From Nectonema munidae (taxonomy: Eukaryota > Nematomorpha > Nectonematoida > Nectonematidae): 64,000 nucleotides of DNA. A model generated the notes under the pieces. It was given only the letters and a program-made list of their open reading frames with translations. It was not told where the DNA came from and did no database searches. Shown here one piece after another: positions 12,341 through 22,891 of the stretch. Numbering within the stretch: position 1 is the first letter of the stretch; every line of letters begins with the position of its first letter. A program made the position numbers and the translations under genes. The stretch covers positions 124,001 to 188,000 of the forward strand of contig JAUIRK010001035.1 in the NCBI GenBank assembly GCA_030549495.1, in the 5' to 3' direction.

Positions 12341-13798
12341 CCAAGGACCCTTAAAGGGTACATAACTGCGCCTCAGGGGGTGGGTGAAGAGGTTTTCATT
12401 TTCGTAAAAAAACTTAAAATGAGTGAAGAAAGGCAACTAATTTGTATATCTAAAAGTAACTACAACAAAACGCTAACTTTTAATTAAAGCTATGGCTTTG
12501 TTTCTTTTCCTCTATTTGAGTAAAATTTGCTTTGCTCCCTGTATTTAGTAGGTAAAATAATTTATGAGCACATTGTTCAACTTTATTAAAGCTTTTTCCA
12601 CCATTGAAAAAATGTTTTAAAGAAATATAAAATTATTAATCAGATTTTAATGTTATTGATGACCTACATTATCATGAAATGGAAGTAGAATTTTAAGCTC
12701 TTCTTTAAGACACAGAAATTCGTTGTTTTTCAGAGAGCACGGATTTTGAACCTTGGATATATTTGAACTATAGTCAGAAGTTTTACTATTTTTAAAAGAG
12801 AAAGAAAATTCACTTTCAAAATATTTTCATACTTACATAATGAAGACTTTACTTAAAGCGAAGCCTATTTGATATATATTTTTAACCATATAAATGAAGT
12901 AAATTTGGCTATTCAACTTCTTGGAGTTATGATTGTAGATGCTTAAGAAGCTTTTCTAACTAAACTTGCACTGTGGAAAAGAAGATTGAAACAGCACAAG
13001 TTTAGACAAGAAGATTAAAACAGCAAACTTTGATAATCCTCCAATTTTAGAGGAAGTTTTGATTATAAAAACTAGTTAAAATTATTGGAGACAAATTTTG
13101 TGAACATCTGATTATTCTGTAGAACTTTTTCATCGGCTATTTCTGTTTAGAAAACCTCACAGTAGAAAATTGGATACGCAATCCTATTCTTGCCGATATA
13201 AATTGTGTTAGTGATATTGATGATCTTGATAGATATTAAAAAATAAAATTCTCATTGGTAAAGGATCAAATAATTGCTAAAAATTCACTTTAACACAAAG
13301 AGCTTGAAAGAATTTTGGTGTACATTATTACAGCTCCTCTTATAGCAAATAAGGTACTTTTCTGATTCCCTTTGTTCTACTTATCTCTATGAATCCACAT
13401 TTTCAGGACTTTTTACTTTCAAAACAAAAAATCGAAATCCACTAAATGTGAAAGATGACATGGGATTGCAGTGTCAAACACTATTCAACAGTTTCATCTT
13501 CTTATTTAAGACAAACAACAACACCCCCATTAAAATTAAAATATTTGAGTACAATAATTATTTTTAATTTTTCTAATCTTAGATATAAAATTATTTTGAA
13601 GTAACTAAACTGAATTAAAAAAAGGTAGTAGGAAATATTAAAGAAAGTGGAAAACCTTCAGCTTTATAAGAGGTAAAATTCATCAAATAAGTAGAATTAA
13701 ATTATACATACTTTTCAAATGTGTTTTTTAAAAAGGGGGGCCAAAAGTTAAATTGAATTTTTGAAGGGGTCCATTACTTTAAAAGGTTAGAGCCACTG
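12340..13798 (+). mobile_element. hAT transposon relic, ZBED5/SCAND3-like transposase
   Basis: Scattered plus-strand pieces match the C-terminal half of the ZBED5-like hAT transposase. In order they are HINEVNLAIQ and LALWKRRLKQ (about 12880-13000), WIRNPFLADID (about 13165-13205) and, at about 13380-13470, STFSGLFTF ... KTKNRNPLNVKDDM. The last is the family's hAT dimerisation motif, usually CESGFS followed by KSKNRNRL. The right edge reads AAAGGTTAGAGCCACTG, the complement of a CAGTGGCTCT-type hAT terminal repeat, ending at 13798. Many stops and frame changes show it is long dead. The left terminus and the BED zinc finger were not found, so it is probably 5'-truncated. Confidence 0.6.
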
Positions 13799-13799
13799 C

Positions 13800-14381
13800 T
13801 ATAATAAGTATATATTTGCTTTTCACCATTTGAATTAAATGGAACAAAATGGGAAGTTTTTTAGAATTGTTTTTAAAGAAAAATCAAATAAAACATCAAG
13901 TCCTTGATCTGTGTATCGAAAATAGGAAATATGATGTTAGTCTACATTGAATATCATAAAAAAAAATTTCACATCGATACAAAGTGAGTGAAAGAAGAGC
14001 CTTTGTTTTGGGTCAGTAAATCGTTTCACCCATTCAGAGGAAGGTATCTAATCAACTTGAAATTTCAGAGTTCTTTTAAGATCACCAGTTACTTAACTTT
14101 CATTTAGCCGTTCCAAATTGGTAAAAAAAATATTTTACGTAATTTTATGACAAATGAAAGATCGAATCATTATAATATAAGGTATTTCATTTTCAAATAT
14201 CTTTCCCACTTATCGAAAGTGAAAGAAATGGTGTAAAAAAATTAAATTTTGAATTAGAAAAGTACATTGTATGTATAAAATATAATTTTTAATTTATGAA
14301 ATGAATCAAAATACCACCAAGTTCCAATAATGAGCTTAAAACTTATTCAAATGTATCCTGTTGGGAGGGGGCTGAAAATTT
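13800..14381. other. AT-rich stretch, nothing recognised
   Basis: No gene or repeat border is supported between the hAT terminus and the unassigned open frame that follows. Confidence 0.5.
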
Positions 14382-14780
14382 TTAAGCACGGCAAGAGAGT
14401 GAAAGTGTTACAATTATTTTGAGCAATGATGACTCGATTGATAAATCAGGATATAATATTAGTGAAAATGATATAGAAAAGGACATGCAATATAATATGG
14501 TTTTATATGATGGCGATCTTGGTGTAAGAACTTCAATTATATATTTACAAGTGTTTATTACCGTAAATAGTCTGCTATAAAAAGATCTTTTTTCGTTAAA
14601 AAATAATTCTAAACTGACCACGCGTCTCATCACGGCATTATTCAGGGATATCACTGAATCATTTATACTTTTTTTAGTAATATAACTGAAATATTTATCC
14701 TTCGGTATTCCGTTTAGTTCAAAAGATAAGTGTGTCTTATAAACGGCCCCGTAATATATCTGGGTATTTAATGTAAACAT
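14382..14780 (-). other. Unassigned 132-codon open frame
   Basis: An ATG-initiated frame of 132 codons with mixed composition (YYGAVYKTHLSF, ELNGIPKDKYFSYITKK) that is less hydrophobic at its start than the usual chance frames of this window. No domain is recognised. The opposite strand holds an acidic run (NDDSIDKSG, SENDIEKDMQ) closed after about 55 codons, so a decayed plus-strand transposase N-terminus is an alternative. At this base composition a frame this long is uncommon by chance but not impossible. Confidence 0.2.
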
Positions 14781-14784
14781 TATT

Positions 14785-15880
14785 TTTGGATTATATCATA
14801 AAAAAATTAAAGAGCGATCAAATGGCCACGTTGCCACATCTTATTGAGTATATGTTGTATGGTTCTAAAATATATAAAAAATATTTTTGAGTATGTTAAA
14901 TGTTGTAAATCAAATAAGTTGGCAAAATTATAAACAATATTAAGGGTTGTCATCGAATTTAATATTTAAACTAAATATTAGAAGAGTCAACGATTTTAAA
15001 CTAAAAAAAATAAAATAGTGTAATTACAAAATCAAGCATTTCAAAGACAAAAATTGCAAATTAAAAAATCACTGTAAGAAAAGAGTGAAATAAAAAAGAA
15101 GAACCTGTCTTTATTAGAGAATAAATAAATAAATAGATGTGTGGATTAGCACCGGTTTATACAACTTTTACCAGATTGGCATTGAAATAAGAAAAAGCTG
15201 GCTATCATCATCATCATCGTCATCATCACCATCGTTAATCACCAATTGGCAACGATTAAACAAAAAAGCTCAAGGTCACTATGACAAGAGTGATTACACC
15301 AACACCAGCGTAGATCAAAATTACTATTAATGAAAATATCCAGGTGTTTCCGTTTACAAGATATTCATGACCACATCGAAACTTGTAAAAATGAAATTAG
15401 TCCGCATTGAAACACATTTTCAAAAGATGGAAGCAGTGCTGGTTGGGCTTAGTAGCGGAGCAAAGGGGAATGGGTACGGATACTTCCATGATAAATAATT
15501 TAGAGTGTGTGAAACAGATTTTTCCATTAGATGTTTTCTTTTTATTGCTCATTATAATAAAATTCAGGAAAAAAAGCACAAGTTTTACTTTTGAATTTGA
15601 TAGTGTAAACAGTGTTTGATGGATGTAATTAATCTGCAGGCGCACTAAATCGTGTATTATTTAAAATATTATCCAGTTATCTATGTTTTTGTTCCCATAA
15701 ATACATATACCAAAGATTTAGAATGGCGCAAAAAATTATTTCGGTTTAGACTAAGTTTACCCTTTTCTTATTTGATACATGTGTATGCGCTATTAGTGTA
15801 GTAGAAAAGAAATTTCTAATATCCACTGAACTCAAATTTGGGTCCCGATAAAAACGTTCTAAGAAACGGTTTTTTAGAAT
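14785..15880. other. Non-coding stretch with a CAT-repeat patch
   Basis: A short trinucleotide run (ATCATCATCATCGTCATC) lies at about 15204-15232 inside a locally more GC-balanced segment (15130-15500). That could be an untranslated exon or a conserved non-coding piece. Its frames on both strands (15139-15330 plus, 15397-15645 minus) have no recognisable domain. Confidence 0.35.
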
Positions 15881-15882
15881 TC

Positions 15883-17240
15883 AGGGTCTCTCAAAGGTGG
15901 TCATATGGTCCCCTCAAACTTTGAAAAATGTGGGCCACAAAAAGCTTTCGGATACAGAAAATCATAAAATATTATACATCTAGGAATCTAGGTTATTTAT
16001 AAGATCCAAATTACACATATACATAAAAGAAACATGTATATCTGTTTTATACTTATAATGGATCATTTTATGTACTCATTTTTTATTACACTCATAGTTA
16101 AAAAATACCAATTAAAGTATTAGATTTTAAGTTTTGTATGTCTGGCCTGAAATATGAACACCTACATATCATTGCAAAGACACATTTGTTTTGGGTTTAA
16201 TTTTATTCTCGGCTAATAAGATCTTTTCATTGAGTAGCCTTATCTTATTCTGTATTCACCTCTCAAGAGGTTTGAGACTAATCTCTTGTTTATAGAAAAT
16301 ATTTATCATAACATGGCAAATTCGTCTAAAAAGTGTTGATAATATTCTGTCAAACATCTTGTTTATGGATTCAGTAAATCACCATAAAATGGTGCCATGC
16401 CTACGTGTCTGCTTTCCAAGAATGCCTTCTCAAATGAAAGTATGCGTCTTTGAAGAAAGAATGACAAAAAACACAGCATTGGTGAATCTTGATAATGTCT
16501 GCATTTGTTGTAGTGCTCTCAACAGTTATGGATCAGAGCCCACAAGAAGTAACTAGTATTATTTCTTTGAGCAACTCATTAGTATCAGGGCGCTTGTTGA
16601 TGTAAGTCAAGAATTGTTTTTCCTTTGAATTTAACGACCGACAGAAAAGGTGAATCTATCTTCTAAAAGCTTGAGGTCTATTTTGAAAAAAAACATTTCA
16701 TCCAATAACAGTATCGCTTATGAAACCGATGGCTCTACTGCTATGATTGAGAGATATCGAGGACTCACGGTTAATCTAAAAAAAGTATTTCATATACTGT
16801 GTTGTTTACCGGCAGTGCCCGATTGCCAAAAACATATCAGGACGTTTGAATGACACACTTATGTTATCAAAGCTGTCAACTTGAAAAAATAATACTTTCC
16901 AAGATCGAATTTTTCAGCAATTGTGTGAAAAGAATGAGGAGGAATTTGAAGACTTTTATTGCATAGTAATTCTGATGGACAAGGGTAATTGTCTGCATCG
17001 CCTTCAAGTTGGGACACTGTTATCTCTTTTTGAGTAAAACAGAACTTAGACAGAAACTTGTTGATTCTCTGACATACATAAAAGGCTAAACACGCCCCTA
17101 AAAAAAGAACTCCAAAGAAACAACTCACGTCTGTATTCTTGCAAAGGGGCTATTTCGTAGGAAAACTGCAGTTATTTTGGTTTAAACTTAGAGGAACTTA
17201 ATTGTTTATTTTTCATTTGAGCAGCTGCATAATGATATAG
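15883..17240 (+). mobile_element. hAT transposon relic, ZBED5-like, with probable left terminus
   Basis: The probable left edge reads CAGGGTCTCTCAAAGGTGG at 15883. The coding remnant is clear from about 16650: ETDGSTAMIERYRG matches the family's TDGAPAM-(I/V)-G-(R/K)-YRG block. It is followed by AKNISGRLND (from the VAKNLS-LH region), FQQLCEKNEEEFEDF, and KGNCLHRLQ, the SKGNCL-RF motif, at about 16990. These surround the RNase-H-like catalytic core of hAT transposases. Several stops and frame changes show it is inactive. It lacks the C-terminal part seen in the relic at 12340-13798, so the two are complementary remnants, not copies of the same segment. No right terminus was found. Confidence 0.6.
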
Positions 17241-17470
17241 AAAATTTCTTCCTTATCAACCATGATATTCTTTATGAAAAGGCCGTTCACTTTTTTTAAA
17301 TGTTATAAATCAAAAGTTTTTACTCATTATAAATTATTTAAAAGTTAAATATCAAAAAATAAATGTTTCTTAACCTTTGTAATACAGACATGTGGTAATT
17401 TAGTGCACAAGTTTTTCCAAACAAAAATTATAAAAAAATGCTCAATTGTTTGCTTTTTAAAACTCTATTT
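17241..17470 (+). repeat. Dispersed repeat R, copy 1
   Basis: Matches the reverse complement of 33831-34010 and 36231-36425. Shared blocks include TCTTTATGAAAAGG, CATAAATCAAAAGTTTTTAC (with small differences), TATCAAAAAATAAAT and ATGCTCAATT. There are insertions of a few tens of bases between blocks. Its nature is unknown; at the other two sites it sits at the 5' side of the LINE. Confidence 0.6.
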
Positions 17471-17545
17471 TTTATATTAATTAGCTTACATATGTTCTCC
17501 TTCTTACACGGTTGGAAGAAATGAAAGTGAAAATGAATGACTCCA

Positions 17546-17654
17546 TTAATCCATTTTGGGTTATTGTTCCTGTAGGTAGAGAAATGCAGACAAATTCGAA
17601 TTTCAATACGGATTAGTCAAAATCGTCTGCTTTGCGTGAACCAAAATGGGTTAA
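17546..17654. mobile_element. TTAA-flanked MITE, copy 2
   Basis: TTAA at 17546-17549 and 17651-17654 encloses imperfect terminal repeats: TCCATTTTGGGTT on the left, and CCCATTTTGGTTCACGC read inward from the right. Internal AATGCAGACAAATTCG and ATCGTCTGCTTTGC carry the GCAGAC motif shared by the other TTAA MITEs. The SINE at 17690 begins 36 bp downstream. Confidence 0.65.
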
Positions 17655-17689
17655 AACGAGCCAACACATTTCAAAACGTGAGCCCTGAT

Positions 17690-17800
17690 TGCAAAAGTTT
17701 GATGGCCTGGGTTCGATTCCCAATCGTGACAATGTTTACCATCTGTCCAGGTATGAAAGATTATTCTTCCTTTCGATGCGATACCGACAACTAAAAAATG
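17690..17800 (+). mobile_element. tRNA-derived SINE, copy S1 (5'-truncated)
   Basis: Carries a pol III B-box-like GGGTTCGATTCC at 17709-17720 and the family tail (ACCATCTGTCCAGGTATG, then CGATGCGATACCGACAACT) ending in an A-rich run. The A box is missing. The same tail occurs at 48998, 56905 (minus) and 43861 (minus). Confidence 0.65.
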
Positions 17801-17810
17801 TTTCGAATAT

Positions 17811-18008
17811 TGAAATCTATTATATTAAATACCAGATTATAGGACGCCACATCCATTTAGTCTTAATTTGATAAAGTAAATAAAAAAAATAGAGGCTTTC
17901 TCTGAAACAAAATAAACCACGAATTTGGAAAGATCATTATGGTCTATGAAATATGATTATAGTTTCCCACAAGGACGATGTCAAAGAAAGCAAATAGGCC
18001 GTTTGCAC
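17811..18008 (+). repeat. Left arm of a 3.2-kb-spaced inverted repeat
   Basis: About 190 bp match the reverse complement of 21220-21410 with a modest number of differences. Shared blocks include TATTAAATACC, GATTATAGGA, TTTGATAAAGTAAAT, TGAAACAAAATAAACCAC, CTATGAAATATGATTATGG-like sequence, and CGATGTCAAAGAAAGCAAAT. Homology ends at GTTTGCAC. It starts directly after the SINE tail. Confidence 0.75.
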
Positions 18009-18194
18009 ACTCATCAAACAAGAGACCGTATTATTTCATGGTATAATGAAAAATAGAATACTTTATAAAATAAACAAAAATATAGACTAAAAAATCTTAC
18101 GCAAAGATCAGTCATGCCATAAAATACAAGATATCATTCCTATTTTACTCTATATCATTTTCTCTTACGTGATATTCTTGAGTATATTATTTAG

Positions 18195-18503
18195 GTTACA
18201 TTAAACTATGAAACCAGGGATTACATGAAATCCCTAAAACATTCAGGGAATTTATGAAATCACTCTTCTACTTGATTAAATTCATTAGAATCATAAATTC
18301 ACAAATATCACTAGAGATTTTATGTAATTACTAGGGATTTCATGAAATAACTAGAATGTAATTTCAGTAATTACATGAAATTTTTAGAAAATTGAATAAA
18401 GGATAGTGAATTCATGAAATTGTTAGTGAAACAGTTATTTCATCAATTCTGCGAAATTTTCAGGGATTTCATGAAATTCCTGGTTCCACAATCCTACTGT
18501 AAC
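18195..18503. mobile_element. Palindromic MITE
   Basis: The ends form imperfect inverted repeats of about 40 bp. The left begins GTTACATTAAACTATG and continues AAACCAGGGATTACATG; the right mirrors it (GGGATTTCATGAAATTCC, TGGTTCCACAATC, TACTGTAAC). The interior is also built of degenerate TTTCATGAAAT units. No coding frame and no convincing target duplication. Confidence 0.6.
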
Positions 18504-18925
18504 ATTTACACATTGCTCATACTAAATGCAACTCTTACGCTAGCCTCACGTGAATGTTAAAGAAGCGTTAATGAGAAAATTTATCAGACTTTTTGAATAA
18601 TATTTTTGCCCTGTTTGGATATAAATTACAGGCAGAGGTAGGCTAAAAGCGTTAATCCGTTAATCAACGAAGTTAAAATACTTAACTTTTAAGTTAATCT
18701 TATAAATAGTTAGTGAAATAATAGACTCAGTTTATGATACTAAAAAAGTAAAGAATCTTTATTTGAATATTCGGCCCTTATTTCTTTAAAACTTGAATTA
18801 TAATTTTATTGATAAAATAAAATACCCAATTAAAACATGCATTTATTTATTCAAATTGATATGATGAAAAATAGAAAAAGTGTAGCAAAAATGATAACAT
18901 TTTTTCAGAGGCATTTTGAAAGAAA

Positions 18926-20580
18926 TTGTGTTTAAATCTGCTTATTCGTTTTTCTCTTACTTGGTTATCGGCGGATTTAGACTTAGAAATTAAAAACAGT
19001 GTAAATGTTTCGATTTTAGTTAACAGTAGACATATTTCCAACAATACACATTTTTCTACGATAAATCCCAACCTCGAAGAAAATGTCCAGATCTTTCTTT
19101 ACACAAGTTAATATCTAATGCTGAAAATGATTCACCAAATTATATTTCTGAAATATTTATTGTACCCCCAAACGCTACCGTCTTGACATATCAAGACTCA
19201 GAGATGAAGATAGTGGAGGATACATGGATAATTTAAGCAGTGGACAATTGCTTGCAAAAACAAATACAAAGGCTATAGATGAACCAAGTCTCGATACAAA
19301 TGAAGATGATTGGATGAATGGAGATAGACTTTTCAATTCAAGTTTTCCCATTTTTTCTATGAGTGGTTTTCATCAATTCAGAAATATGAATTCTCGTGAA
19401 TTGTTTGAGTTTTTTTTTGATGAAGAAATTTTGTTTATTTGTGAGGAAACAATAATATTCTCAAAATTTAAAAGCAAATTTGATTTTTTAATTGAAAATG
19501 AAAAGCTAAGAGTGTTTCTTGGAATTTTCTCGATTTCTTGATAACGGTACCTTAAGTAAGAGTGATGTTAAAAATGAAATGATATATAACGGTATGAGAA
19601 AGAATAGATCCCAGAAATTTATGGAATTTCTTCACTGTTTCAACGCAATGTATATAGCACATGACGAATCAATGATCGAATACTTTGCCAAACATCCTTG
19701 CAAACAGCGCGTAAGAAGTAAACCAAAGAGATTTGGTTATAAAGTTTGGTGTACCTGCACATACGATGGTTATATTATTCACTTTGCTTTTTATCAAGGT
19801 AAATCTGTTTAGAAAAAGTAGAAGAAAATTTTTACTGAAAAGTTAGCACAACAATTTTTAACGCTATTGAAAACTTCGTTAAAGATAAAAAGAATTGGCC
19901 TTACTTCTTTTTTTGCGTTTCTTTATTTTTATCAGAAGAGTTTATGAAAAAACTTCTATAATCAGGTTATGGTTTTACGGAAACGATAAACTAAAGACGC
20001 TTCTCTACATTTTCACTTCTTTCTCAAAAAGAAATGTCTAAAAAAATAAAAAGGAACGTCTTCTCCATGTACACATTAAAATTTTAATATAATAGTTGTC
20101 AGGTATTATTGATGGACAACAATGTCGTAATATTGTGAAAAAAAAGTAAAATAATTGAAATCCAATGTCTCAATTTAATTTTTCAATATACTTCTAACAT
20201 GGGAGGAGTGGATCGTTTGAATCAGAATATAAACATTAAGGAGTAAAAATAGTGTTATTCTGTTTTTACTTGGATGCTTGATGCAGCAATTTGTAATGCT
20301 TGATATTTACACAAAAAATTGACAGATTGAAATCTTTATTAGATTCCAGGAGAGATATTTCTAGATACTATTTAAATAAGTTAGGTAAAGCTCCTTTGGT
20401 TTCTTGACACAATAGATATAACAATGAAGAGAAAATGGATGAAAAAATCATTAAATTTCTAAAACCAAGAATGGTAAAAGTAGATATGAATTTGATGGCT
20501 GTTTGAAAAGACCAACTACTGAATGTGTTAAATGTGACGTTGGACTTTGCGTTGCTTGAAATATAAAATATTATACATAT
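18926..20580 (+). mobile_element. piggyBac relic A (Cys-rich C-terminus type)
   Basis: In order on the plus strand: ELFEFFFDEEIL (about 19396), a match to the start of the DDE_Tnp_1_7 domain; FLHCFNAMY; then HDESMIEY with the first catalytic aspartate and KPKRFGYKVWC (19519-19812). After a decayed middle come MGGVDRLNQN (about 20200) and FTWMLDAAICNA. The C-terminal cysteine-rich tail is RPTTECVKCDVGLC at about 20510. That tail is typical of one piggyBac lineage and is absent from the copy at 24813. Several stops and frame changes show it is inactive. The nearby left flank (18640-18720) holds many TTAA sites, but no matching terminal repeats could be picked. Confidence 0.8.
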
Positions 20581-20967
20581 CAAATTAACAAAATAGTAAT
20601 AAATTTTTGTTATACATATTTTAGCTAAAATTTTTCCTAAATTTAGTTGTTACTAAAAAAGGTGAAACAAATAACAGAAACATAAGAGATATATATTTCA
20701 AATATTTTTTATATAATATCAAAAAAATCTATTTGAATGCCCTCATTTCTGTGACACACAATATCACAACGTTAACCTCTCGGAGATAAAGTTAGTTTAG
20801 TAATTTGTTTTTAATTAGTCTTGGGTTAAGCCCATGATAAACAGTTTTTTCAATTAAATATTTTTTTGTGAATAAGGTTATTTTGATCCTATAGTGAAAT
20901 TTTAAATTTTATCTAAAATACTTTCTAATATTGGCTTTGGAAACTTGATATCAACATTCTTCTAAAT

Positions 20968-21219
20968 CAGTGGTTCTCAAACGGTACGCCACGGCGCACT
21001 GGTGCGCCCTTGAAAGCCAGATGCGCCATATGAACACTAAGTTTCCATCTAGATCAGCGAGTCTTAATAAGGGATGCACGCACCCCTTGACCAAATAATG
21101 GACAACATATGTAGTATGTACTTCTTTATATTTTTTATTTAAAAATTTTATGATCGATTTTTCCATATCAATATAAATTGTGCGCCCCAAAGTTTCAGTT
21201 ATTTCATAGGTGCGCCAAA
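20968..21219. mobile_element. hAT-type terminus and subterminal region
   Basis: Starts CAGTGGTTCTCAAACGG, a typical hAT terminal repeat, and continues with repeated GGCGCAC/GTGCGCC motifs (ACGGCGCACTGGTGCGCC, then GATGCGCC, and GGTGCGCCAAAG near 21210). The opposite terminus was not found; the sequence runs into the inverted-repeat arm at 21220. The 99-codon minus frame across it has no domain. Confidence 0.5.
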
Positions 21220-21410
21220 GTGCAAACGTCATATTTGCTTTCTTTGACATCGCCCTTGTGGAAAACCATAATCATATTTCATAGATCATAATGATAAATT
21301 TGTGGTTTATTTTGTTTCAGAGGAAGCCTCTATTTTTTAATTTACTTTATCAAACTAAGACTGAATGAATGTGACATCCTATAATCCGGTATTTAATATG
21401 ATACATTTCT
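21220..21410 (-). repeat. Right arm of the 3.2-kb-spaced inverted repeat
   Basis: Reverse complement of 17811-18008, as described there. The arms face each other across a MITE, piggyBac relic A and a hAT terminus. Confidence 0.75.
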
Positions 21411-21429
21411 ATTAGACTTTTTACTAACA

Positions 21430-22880
21430 AAATGCGGTCTAAATTTGAGAAGTTACAAATGTCAGAACTGAATGAGGAAAATATAACAATAATTTGCACT
21501 CATTAGGTGTTTCTGCATGACCAAGTTTTGTCATTGCTTATTTGGATTTTTTCTTTTATTCTACTAGCATTAACCCTCTTATAAAGATTTTTCACAAACT
21601 ATTTTTATATAACTTATATAAAAATGAATGCATTAATAAAACGCATCCATCCATAATAAATCGAAATATAATTTGCTCTGCATTATTTTCTTGTATGAAA
21701 AATATCAAAAATTCTCAAAGAAGATAATCTCAGAATACAAAACAGTAACATAGAAACAGATATTGTAAAAATTTAAAAATAAAAGTTAGAAACATTTATT
21801 AATTTTGTCTGAATAAAGTTTATTTTAACTTGCTTATACATTTTCCGTTTTAAAACACTATAAGGCATAGTGACACTAGTGACTCAAACAGAAAAAAATT
21901 GAGTGAAGAGTTTCGTTTTCTGAAACATAACTGTTAATTTGATTCATATAAACTAATATTTCAAAATTTTCTTCCAAATTTTTAGAAGAAAATTTAGTTG
22001 AATTTTTTTTTACAAAATTCACAGTGTATCTTTAAATATATTTTCTTAAAAATAAATTCGATTTTCAAGGAAATTTTTTTTTATCAAAACTATTAAATTG
22101 TATTTTTTTACAATGTCGTACATTGTATCATAAAATATGTTTTCTTTATTGTTTTTTCAGTCTATTTCGTTTGAGACTTCAGTGTCCCAGTATGCCTTGA
22201 TGAAACAAAAATAAGTGTAATCTTTGATACAGCAAAAAACTGTGAAATACATCTTTTTTTGTCTCTAAAATGCTAGATATCATTAAAACTTATGGTTAAT
22301 CATAAAATACTTGATATAATGTGTGTTATAGAAGCAACAGATGGTTAACTAAATGTTGACAATTCATTTTTTGAGAAATAAAATCAATACTTTTATCATT
22401 TGTGTGTAATTAGTAAAGGTATATGAAGGAATACTCACAAACTATAAATTACCTTTGACAGCTCAAAAGAAAAAGAGAGGACACAGCTGTGTTATTCATT
22501 TTTTATCCTCATCAATAACACTAAAAAACAAAAAATTTGAGGCAAGCATGAAAAATAGTGAAAATAATCAAATTTGATACACTGATTTCATTTATGATAC
22601 TTATTTTGACGGTGCTCATCAGAATTCAGAGATAGAGGTCTGAACGTACATTAAAGTTTTATATACAATTTTTAGCCTTTATTTGCTACAGTATATTATA
22701 TTTATTTTAAATCCAATCAAAATAAACTTACAAAACTTCCGAGTATGTTGAAAAAACTATTTTAATATTTTAATTATGTTATATTATTTTGAATTTGTTT
22801 ATAATTTTTTATATTGAATATTGATTTTTTAATTGTTTTTTAGATTTTTTATAGTTGAAAAGTCTTTCAAAATTAAAGTC
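21430..22880. other. AT-rich stretch before the zinc-finger/DDE-like gene
   Basis: No gene, terminal repeat or known regulatory signal is recognisable. No counterpart of the GGACATTT end motif seen around 7785 and 9650 was found here. Confidence 0.45.
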
Positions 22881-22891
22881 TATTTATTTCA

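Noticed and set aside
15204-15232. Serine-rich coding repeat from the CAT/ATC run
   Set aside because: The surrounding 63-codon frame has no domain or exon borders; treated as a microsatellite patch.
20951-21250. 99-codon minus frame
   Set aside because: It spans a hAT terminus and an inverted-repeat arm, so it is an incidental reading of repeats.
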